From Hungatella sp. UBA5982 (lineage in GTDB: Bacteria; Bacillota; Clostridia; Lachnospirales; Lachnospiraceae), in NCBI GenBank assembly GCA_002429965.1, contig DJBG01000145.1, positions 26,031-33,521 of the forward strand: a stretch of 7,491 nt of DNA, in the 5' to 3' direction. The notes under the pieces are model-generated. The model was given only the letters and a program-made list of their open reading frames with translations, had not been told where the DNA came from and ran no database searches. This document shows positions 1-5,165 of this stretch, in pieces. The translations under genes were made by a program, and so were the position numbers. How positions within the stretch are numbered: position 1 is the first letter of the stretch; each line of letters begins with the position of its first letter.

Positions 1-1639
1 GAGTTTTCAGATCATGGGACATATTGCTGATCAAATCCGTCTTTAGCTTCTGGCTTTTTACCTCCTCACCGACTGCCACCTTGAACCCGCTTTGTATCTT
101 CTGGATCTCCTTCTTAAATGGCTCAAACACACTTAAGTCTTCTTCTATGGCGACCTCCAGATTGCCCTCTGCGATCTGGTTTGTGACTCTTAAAAGGATC
201 TGGTATTTGTCACTTAAATCCCTGTAATACTTTCTCATCACAATAAACAAAATGATAGAATAAAGTATCAAAGCACCGATTCCGAAAAACCACAGGCTGC
301 AAAGAACAGACAGGATGATAAAGTTCACTCCCACGATCCGGAAAATGGTCCGGTCTGACCGTTCCTGCAGGTTGATATTCCCTACAAAATTATAAACTTT
401 ACGGCAAAGGTTTCTCACCCATTGACAAAACCAGCCGCACAGAGTCCGTTCATGAAGGTAACGCTTCAAACCGATATGAATGACATCGCGCACGCATAGA
501 ACCGCCCAGTAGACGATGGCAAAAGGGATGGACCACCACATCAGGTTCCAGAGCTTTATCATGACCCCCGCCACCAGCGGCAGGAAATTGGCCCGCATAA
601 GAGCGTCATACAAATCTCCCCGGTTTGTCACTGCCACGAGATTTGTAAGCCCTGTACCAAAAAATACGCCGCCGCAGATTATTCCCGCAACGATTTCAAA
701 AGGCGTTCGTAAAATCCTGCTGCACTCCGGCAGGCCCGGATCAAAACAGGAGAGGAAAAAGGCTGCAATCGCTACGGCGCAGACCAGGCCCAAAAAGATC
801 CTGGAAACACTGCCTGAGTAATTATAGGCATTCCAGACAGTTTCTCTCTCCTCTTCATATGCAGCAATCTGCTGTGCCCTCATTCCATAAGCGAAGGTAA
901 CATTTTTTGGGTTTTTCAGTTTTAAATCCGTCTCATAACGATACTGTTCCCAATAGTAATCACTCATGGGGTCCTTATCTCCTAACATCCCCAGGGTATT
1001 CATAAGCCTGACCGTATTTTCTCCGCTTACGGCCCCGGCCTGCATACGCCCCAGATCATCATAACGAAGCTCTGCCTTAAACGTATATTCACCGCTTCCT
1101 CCAATGGAGCGGCCTCCTGCATGATCAGCCAAAACTTTGCCATTCCCATCAAGGATCTGATAATCCATGTAATTTCTTATGCCATTAAAATTCCGGCTCC
1201 AGGATTCATATTCCCGGACACAGTTTTGACGCAGCTCCTTTAAATAATCATAGCGCTCCTCCTGGTCAGAAAATCCACTTGATTCCTCTCCGGCGACGGC
1301 AATGGTATCCACTCCTTCCATGACGTCCGGCTCTCCTTCCGAGACTGCCGTCTGGCTGTTCACACCATTCTTTAATTCTTCCTCTGCCAGGGGGAAATAG
1401 AACTGGAAGGGAGATATAACACTGCCCTGATCATACTGGGCCTGTTCCAGATAAAGCACATAATTGCCCAGCACCAGATGCTTAAGAAACGCATCCTGCC
1501 CATAAACAGGCTCCTCGTACCTGGCTGATTCATTTTTAAAAAACGGATAAAGCCCCACCATGACGGATGCAGCCGACAAAATAACAATCAATGCCAGAAA
1601 TGCGCTGATCCTATGCCTGTTTCTCAATTTTATATCCAA
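1..1639 (-). CDS. Sensor histidine kinase, multi-spanning, C-terminal part outside the window
   Basis: This is the kinase partner of the adjacent response regulator; it should autophosphorylate on a His and pass the phosphate on. 546 codons are visible. Residues 1-10 are basic and cytoplasmic, 11-31 form TM1, and 32-275 form a large extracytoplasmic domain that I do not recognise, with an acidic Ser/Glu-rich stretch around 98-128. Further hydrophobic segments lie near 280-299, 315-337, 351-383 (long, perhaps two passes) and 435-468. A HAMP-like segment follows (QIAEGNLEVAIEE at 488-500), then the HisKA H-box NMSHDLKT at 539-546 with His542 as phospho-acceptor. The dimerisation remainder and the ATPase domain lie beyond the left edge. 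I chose the TTG at 1639 because AAAGGTGGT lies 8 bases upstream; a second in-frame TTG at 1627 lacks a well-placed site. The gene overlaps the regulator by 29 bases, implying co-transcription and probable translational coupling. The signal sensed cannot be told. Confidence 0.88.
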   Translation of the reverse strand, partial: MDIKLRNRHRISAFLALIVILSAASVMVGLYPFFKNESARYEEPVYGQDAFLKHLVLGNYVLYLEQAQYDQGSVISPFQFYFPLAEEELKNGVNSQTAVSEGEPDVMEGVDTIAVAGEESSGFSDQEERYDYLKELRQNCVREYESWSRNFNGIRNYMDYQILDGNGKVLADHAGGRSIGGSGEYTFKAELRYDDLGRMQAGAVSGENTVRLMNTLGMLGDKDPMSDYYWEQYRYETDLKLKNPKNVTFAYGMRAQQIAAYEEERETVWNAYNYSGSVSRIFLGLVCAVAIAAFFLSCFDPGLPECSRILRTPFEIVAGIICGGVFFGTGLTNLVAVTNRGDLYDALMRANFLPLVAGVMIKLWNLMWWSIPFAIVYWAVLCVRDVIHIGLKRYLHERTLCGWFCQWVRNLCRKVYNFVGNINLQERSDRTIFRIVGVNFIILSVLCSLWFFGIGALILYSIILFIVMRKYYRDLSDKYQILLRVTNQIAEGNLEVAIEEDLSVFEPFKKEIQKIQSGFKVAVGEEVKSQKLKTDLISNMSHDLKT

Positions 1640-2324
1640 CGCCCCACACCACCTTTAAATATTTTGGCTCCTTCGGGTTGATCTCGATCTTTTCCCTGAT
1701 TTTCCTTACATGAACCATGATCGTATCGGTATTAATGGCCCGTTCATTCCAGACCCGCTCATAAATCTCTTCTGCCGAGAACACTCTTCCCGGGTTTTTC
1801 ATAAGAAGAGCCAAAATCTTAAATTCAATGGGAGTCAGCTTCACCGGCTTTTCATCAACGGTAACTTCCACCGTATCCTCATTCAGCTCCAGCCCTCCGA
1901 TGGAATAAACATTGCTTTTCTCCCTCTGCTCCTTTGCTTCCAGCATATCCATATATTTTTTATAGCGCCTGAGCTGGGAATTTACCCTTGCCAACAGCTC
2001 CATGGGCGTAAATGGCTTTGCAACATAATCATCGGCGCCGATATTAAGCCCCATGATCTTATCCACTTCCTCAGACTTTGCCGACAGGATGATCACAGGA
2101 AAATCATGAGTCTCTCTTAATTTTACGGTCATAGTAATACCATCCATTCGGGGCATCATCACATCCACAATAGCCAGATGGATCTCTTCCCGTTCTAAAA
2201 CCTTAAGGCCTTCCACACCGTCCGCCGCCTGGAATACCTCGTATCCCTGGCTTCTCAAATAAATCACGATTCCTTCTCTGATCTCTTTATCATCCTCTAC
2301 CAATAAGATGTGGTTTGCTTCCAT
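1611..2324 (-). CDS. OmpR/PhoB-family response regulator
   Basis: This 237-residue protein is a DNA-binding transcription factor, probably phosphorylated by the kinase encoded immediately downstream. The receiver domain covers about residues 5-118: acidic pair Asp11/Asp12, phospho-acceptor Asp54 in IVDVMMPRMDG, switch Ser81 in LSAKS, and Lys103 in AKPF. A linker of about 20 residues leads to the winged-helix effector at about 139-236, recognisable from KLTPIEFKIL, the recognition helix region TDTIMVHVRKIREK, and the wing ending in GVGYKIE. Length and domain order are standard for the family. The ATG at 2324 has AAAAGGAG 7 bases upstream. Nothing in the sequence identifies its regulon; autoregulation of the pair is usual for the family but not shown here. 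Confidence 0.95.
   Translation of the reverse strand: MEANHILLVEDDKEIREGIVIYLRSQGYEVFQAADGVEGLKVLEREEIHLAIVDVMMPRMDGITMTVKLRETHDFPVIILSAKSEEVDKIMGLNIGADDYVAKPFTPMELLARVNSQLRRYKKYMDMLEAKEQREKSNVYSIGGLELNEDTVEVTVDEKPVKLTPIEFKILALLMKNPGRVFSAEEIYERVWNERAINTDTIMVHVRKIREKIEINPKEPKYLKVVWGVGYKIEKQA
1648..1656 (-). promoter_or_regulatory. Ribosome binding site deciding the kinase TTG start
   Basis: AAAGGTGGT on the minus strand differs at one base from the ideal AAAGGAGGT and sits 8 bases before the TTG at 1639. It lies inside the end of the response-regulator gene. No ATG or GTG start with a comparable site precedes TM1, so this site supports the non-ATG start. Confidence 0.65.
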
Positions 2325-2367
2325 GTTCTCTCTCCTTTTCCCATTCCTGCCCGGTTTTTGGGCAAAA

Positions 2368-2395
2368 GATATACCCTTAAGATGTTACCTGGCAA
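2368..2395 (-). promoter_or_regulatory. Candidate promoter for the two-component operon
   Basis: On the minus strand TTGCCA (2395-2390, 5 of 6 matches to the -35 consensus) and TATATC (2373-2368, 4 of 6) are separated by 16 bases. Transcription would begin near 2361, giving a leader of about 37 bases before the regulator ATG. This is one of two weak candidates in this gap. Confidence 0.35.
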
Positions 2396-2429
2396 GTGAT
2401 AGGGCATGCTGCCTGCAGTATCCCAATTT

Positions 2430-2438
2430 ATGATACCA
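2430..2438 (-). promoter_or_regulatory. Alternative extended -10 promoter for the two-component operon
   Basis: TGGTATCAT on the minus strand fits an extended -10 (TGn plus a 5-of-6 TATAAT match). The nearest -35-like hexamer, TTGAAG at 2461-2456, is 20 bases away, which is too far for a standard promoter, so this would depend on the extended -10. The leader would be about 100 bases. Confidence 0.25.
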
Positions 2439-2460
2439 CAATTTCTCTCTTTTTACTTCA

Positions 2461-2488
2461 ATTTAAGGATACGAAAGCAATCTTAAAT
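2461..2488. repeat. Small inverted repeat upstream of the regulator gene
   Basis: Read on the minus strand, ATTTAAG (2488-2482) is matched by its reverse complement CTTAAAT (2467-2461) across a 14-base spacer. It lies just upstream of the candidate extended -10 and could be an operator. The arms are short and AT-rich, so chance is a real alternative. Confidence 0.25.
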
Positions 2489-2551
2489 GGAGTGACACAG
2501 AAAACGAAAGAAATTCTAAAATTTCCTTCTCCTCCTAAATCAGACATTTCC

Positions 2552-2600
2552 ATAAAAAGAAAAGGCGCATCAGGATTTCCAAAATTCCTGATACGCCTTT
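2552..2600 (-). terminator. Rho-independent terminator after yhaM
   Basis: On the minus strand the arm 2600-2586 pairs with 2575-2561: 15 positions with a single mismatch (2593/2568), around a 10-base loop. The stem closes with CGCC/GGCG and AAA/TTT and runs into the T-rich tract TCTTTTTATG at 2560-2551. It begins 7 bases after the yhaM stop codon. It should end the protease-like/yhaM transcript and insulate the two-component operon downstream. Confidence 0.92.
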
Positions 2601-2606
2601 CCTATG

Positions 2607-3551
2607 TTATTCCGATGTCTTACGTATATTGCTTTCCATCAGCCTGTTAAAACCCAGCCAGCCATTGTTGTCTCCTGCGCCCTTTAACACCTCGATCATG
2701 GTCTCCAACTTGGCATCCGTATTATCTGCGAAATTCAAAGCCAGCGCCTCAATCAAAGCCGGTTTTTTAGGAGAACCGTATTCCAGCTCCCCATGATGGG
2801 CCAGAATGCAGTGTTTCAGCTCGGAGGCCGTCTTTTCCGGAAAGCCTGCAATCGTCCGGATCCTCTCTCCCACCATTTCTGTTCCAATGATGATGTGGCC
2901 CAAAAGCTGCCCGTCATCGGTATAGTCGTTTTCCGGAAATATGGAAAGCTCCCTGGTTTTTCCGATGTCATGGAACATGGCAGCGGTGATGAGTAAATCC
3001 CGGTTAATGTACGGGTAATAGCCGGCGTAATAATCACACAGCTTTACAACGCTTAAGGTATGCTCCAAAAGTCCGCCCACAAAGCCGTGGTGAACACTTT
3101 TTGCCGCAGAGTGAAACTGAAATGCCTTTGCAAAAGCAGCATCCTCTACAAAAAAACTTTCCGACAGCTTTTTTAAATAGGGGTTTTTAATTGCCCGGAT
3201 AAAGCCCAGAAACTCCTCATACATAAGTCCGATATTTTTAGAGGAAACCGGTAAATAATCGCCAGGTGTAAATTCACCCTCATCCGCTTTCCGGATCCGT
3301 TTAATATTCAACTGATTGGAATTCTGGAAAACGGTCACATCTGCATCTATGTATACATAATCCAGAGTTTCAAAATTCCCGATTCCCGGAGATCCCAGAT
3401 CCCAGATTTTTGCATCCACTGTTCCGGTCTTGTCCTGAAGAATCAGGTTTCCATATTCTTTTCCTGACTTCGTAAGGGCAATCTGCTTATTTTTGCATAA
3501 ATACACATCTGACACATGCATTCCCTCACGGAATGATTCTACATACCTCAT
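2607..3551 (-). CDS. yhaM: 3'-5' exoribonuclease, YhaM type (OB-fold plus HD domain)
   Basis: The predicted cytoplasmic protein has 314 residues, the length of Bacillus subtilis YhaM, a metal-dependent 3'-to-5' exonuclease of RNA and some DNA. An N-terminal OB-fold nucleic-acid-binding domain lies at about 13-88 (ALTKSGKEYGNLILQDKTG, then DAKIWDLG). The HD phosphohydrolase domain lies at about 155-290: HHGFVGGLLEHT with His164, MFHDIGK with the His194/Asp195 pair, GHI with His219, AHHGELEYGSPK with His252/His253, and ADNTDAK with Asp276. The metal ligands look intact. I chose the ATG at 3551 because GGAGG lies 6 bases upstream and the protein then begins MRYVESFREG like its relatives; an in-frame ATG at 3566 would add five residues and lies ahead of that site. 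The gene follows the protease-like gene by 48 bases with no terminator between, so the two probably share a transcript. The function is inferred from family and architecture. Confidence 0.92.
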   Translation of the reverse strand: MRYVESFREGMHVSDVYLCKNKQIALTKSGKEYGNLILQDKTGTVDAKIWDLGSPGIGNFETLDYVYIDADVTVFQNSNQLNIKRIRKADEGEFTPGDYLPVSSKNIGLMYEEFLGFIRAIKNPYLKKLSESFFVEDAAFAKAFQFHSAAKSVHHGFVGGLLEHTLSVVKLCDYYAGYYPYINRDLLITAAMFHDIGKTRELSIFPENDYTDDGQLLGHIIIGTEMVGERIRTIAGFPEKTASELKHCILAHHGELEYGSPKKPALIEALALNFADNTDAKLETMIEVLKGAGDNNGWLGFNRLMESNIRKTSE

Positions 3552-3557
3552 TGTTTT

Positions 3558-3562
3558 CCTCC
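3558..3562 (-). promoter_or_regulatory. Ribosome binding site deciding the yhaM start
   Basis: GGAGG on the minus strand ends 6 bases before the ATG at 3551. The other possible ATG, at 3566, lies upstream of this site, so it cannot use it. Confidence 0.75.
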
Positions 3563-3588
3563 ACATTCTTAACCCCAGGCAACACGGA

Positions 3589-3609
3589 AGCCAGGAAGAT
3601 TACCTGGCT
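3589..3609 (-). repeat. Perfect hairpin enclosing the stop codon of the protease-like gene
   Basis: AGCCAGG and CCTGGCT form a perfect 7-bp stem around a 7-base loop that contains the TAA at 3602-3600. No T-tract follows, so it is not a standard terminator. It sits between two co-oriented genes 48 bases apart and could affect mRNA processing or stability, or be incidental. Confidence 0.4.
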
Positions 3610-4907
3610 CCAATGGTTACCTGATACTGTATCTCTTTATATTCTTCCCTTCCATTGCGGGAAACACTCACAGGTATCACATCTCCTGGATTGGAATCTT
3701 CAAGGATTGACTGAAAGTCCTTCATGGTTACAATGGTTTCATCTCCCATAGTCCTTATGATATCGCCGCACTGGATCCCGGCATTGTAGGCAGGGCTATC
3801 TGCATTCACATCAACTACGTACACCCCAAGTGGCATACCGTTGCTATTCATGACGGCGCTTACTTCCTGTCCCTTAATTCCAAAGTATGGGTATGACACG
3901 CCATTGCTCATCTTTTCCAGAATACTCTTATAGTCGGATATGGCCATGGCTGCCGTCATATCCTTACTGCCGTCATTCTTATGTTCATCCGTTACCCAGC
4001 CGATGATCTGGCCTGATGTGTTCATGATAAACGTGCCGGTCCCGGCATTCCCCTTCACATCAGAATAAAGGATGCGCGTCATACCATCGGTAATCTGCAC
4101 ATTTTTCGTTATATAAGATATAAATCCATATCCAACAGAATGGACCATTCCGGCAGGACCGCCAACGGCCACAACTAAATCACCCTGCTTCACGGAATAG
4201 GAATTTCCCAGCTCAATGGCCTTTATTTCCTCTAACAAAGCCCTTCCAAGATCCGCCGTAGAAATGCTTACGATAGCCATTCCGGAAAGCTTATCGGTCT
4301 GCTTAATGGTCCCCTGGACCTCTGTCCCGTCGGAAAATGCCACACGGATCGCCTCCGCATCCTCCACCGCTCCATCTGGTGTCAGCACAAGAAGCTCCTG
4401 GTTTGTGGAAGCGATGATCACTCCCGAAAACAGGCCGGAGTTTTCCACAGGGTTGTTAAACCAGTCTGTCTGGGTCTTTACGGAATGAACCGTTACGATC
4501 CCCTTGTCCGCCTTTTGGACAAGTGACCTTAAGTTTCCATACAGGGTATTTAAATCATCTACTGAAAACGGATATTTCTCCATGGCGGACTTTAAAATAT
4601 CGACTATCGGTTCTGTCTCAGCCGCAGACTCTGTTTCAGTCTCGGAAGGCGCTGTTTCTGGATCATCCTTTGGTATGGTTACAGGAATGCTTTCACTGGT
4701 GGATCCTTTTGCAAAAAATCTTTCAGCTACAGGTCGGGATATGGCAAATGTAACAGCTGCAACAATTCCGAAAATAACCGCAGTCGCAAAAAGGCCCAAA
4801 GTCCTTTTTAGCATATCCCTTTTTGACATGGGCTGTCTCACTATCTTTTCATTGATAAACCGACGGGGCTCCGTCTTTCTATCATCTGGCCCGTTATTTT
4901 CCGGCAT
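3600..4907 (-). CDS. HtrA/DegP-like membrane protein with PDZ domain, probable pseudoprotease
   Basis: The 435-residue protein has a basic cytoplasmic N-terminus (1-36), one membrane helix (about 37-57), a Ser/Thr/Glu-rich linker (about 66-100), a trypsin-like HtrA fold (about 130-335) and a C-terminal PDZ domain (about 340-430: YFGIKG, GVYVVDVNADSPAYNAGI, GDIIRTMGDE). It should be anchored with both folded domains outside the membrane. Aligned by eye with DegP, the catalytic triad is missing: the TNNHVV His corresponds to Gly179 (LTPDGAV), the SDIAL Asp to Gly209 (LSGMAI), and the GNSGG Ser to Ala288 (KGNAGTG). The surrounding strands, such as AFSDGTEVQG and GDLVVAVGGPAG, are retained. I therefore infer a non-catalytic binding, scaffold or chaperone role; automatic annotation would call it an S1C protease. 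The ATG at 4907 has AAAGGAGGG 5 bases upstream and a good promoter. It is first in a unit with yhaM. Confidence 0.88.
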   Translation of the reverse strand: MPENNGPDDRKTEPRRFINEKIVRQPMSKRDMLKRTLGLFATAVIFGIVAAVTFAISRPVAERFFAKGSTSESIPVTIPKDDPETAPSETETESAAETEPIVDILKSAMEKYPFSVDDLNTLYGNLRSLVQKADKGIVTVHSVKTQTDWFNNPVENSGLFSGVIIASTNQELLVLTPDGAVEDAEAIRVAFSDGTEVQGTIKQTDKLSGMAIVSISTADLGRALLEEIKAIELGNSYSVKQGDLVVAVGGPAGMVHSVGYGFISYITKNVQITDGMTRILYSDVKGNAGTGTFIMNTSGQIIGWVTDEHKNDGSKDMTAAMAISDYKSILEKMSNGVSYPYFGIKGQEVSAVMNSNGMPLGVYVVDVNADSPAYNAGIQCGDIIRTMGDETIVTMKDFQSILEDSNPGDVIPVSVSRNGREEYKEIQYQVTIGAR

Positions 4908-4939
4908 ACTTACCCTCCTTTGCAGAAGACCTAAATACT

Positions 4940-4968
4940 ATTATAAGGTTGTTCGCCCCTTAATGCAA
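4940..4968 (-). promoter_or_regulatory. Promoter of the protease-like/yhaM unit
   Basis: On the minus strand TTGCAT (4968-4963) and a perfect TATAAT (4945-4940) are separated by 17 bases, the optimal sigma-A spacing. Transcription should begin near 4933, leaving a leader of about 26 bases that carries the AAAGGAGGG ribosome site (4921-4913). Confidence 0.75.
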
Positions 4969-5048
4969 GAAAAACCTACAGAAATGAGACTCTATCCGGG
5001 TACATAAAGAATAATTTCTATAAATCCAGAAACATTATAATTATCTCC

Positions 5049-5099
5049 ATAGCATGAAAAACAACCTGAGGATTGCAGTTTTTGTCCCATATATGCTAT
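5049..5099. repeat. Interrupted inverted repeat over the mutS2 promoter
   Basis: ATAGCAT (5049-5055) is mirrored by ATGCTAT (5093-5099), and inside them AAAAAC (5057-5062) is mirrored by GTTTTT (5078-5083). The right half overlaps the mutS2 -10. The half-sites are unequally spaced (1 base between on the left, 9 on the right), which weakens the case for a single operator. Confidence 0.25.
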
Positions 5100-5102
5100 A
5101 CT
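5073..5102 (+). promoter_or_regulatory. mutS2 promoter with extended -10
   Basis: TTGCAG (5073-5078) lies 18 bases before TATACT (5097-5102), which is preceded by TGC to make an extended -10 (TGnTATACT). Transcription should begin near 5109, giving a leader of about 57 bases. It points away from the protease-like gene's promoter, about 105 bases separating the two -35 boxes. Confidence 0.72.
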
Positions 5103-5165
5103 GTAACAGATACCATCATCACCGGACCACAATGCAAAGAAAGCAGAATAAACAAGGAATAATAT

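Noticed and set aside
516..821. Plus-strand open frame of 101 codons inside the kinase gene
   Set aside because: It is antisense to the membrane part of the kinase, which is continuous from 1639 to the left edge with recognisable HAMP-like and H-box motifs. Composition is that of a shadow frame.
1372..1587. Minus-strand open frame of 71 codons at the start of the kinase gene
   Set aside because: It is the kinase coding sequence read in the wrong frame; the correct frame gives TM1 and a continuous protein.
2458..2547. Possible 29-residue minus-strand leader peptide upstream of the regulator
   Set aside because: There is no ribosome site before the ATG at 2547, which lies directly after the terminator T-tract and upstream of both promoter candidates, so it is probably not transcribed with the regulator.
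2396..2650. Plus-strand open frame of 84 codons across the intergenic gap
   Set aside because: It crosses the yhaM terminator and enters the end of yhaM on the opposite strand. No ribosome site precedes it and the product resembles nothing.
3552..3566. Upstream ATG for yhaM at 3566
   Set aside because: It lies before the GGAGG site that serves the ATG at 3551, and the extra five residues (MWRKT) do not fit the usual family start.
4504..5007. Plus-strand open frame of 167 codons antisense to the HtrA-like gene
   Set aside because: It lies over the well-supported minus-strand gene, has no family resemblance, and runs through that gene's ribosome site and promoter. It is a shadow frame.
5034..5041. 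Second TATAAT-like element (palindromic TTATAATTA area) in the divergent region
   Set aside because: On neither strand is there a -35-like hexamer at a workable distance; the nearest on the minus strand (TTGTTT) is 19 bases away, and better promoters serve both genes.
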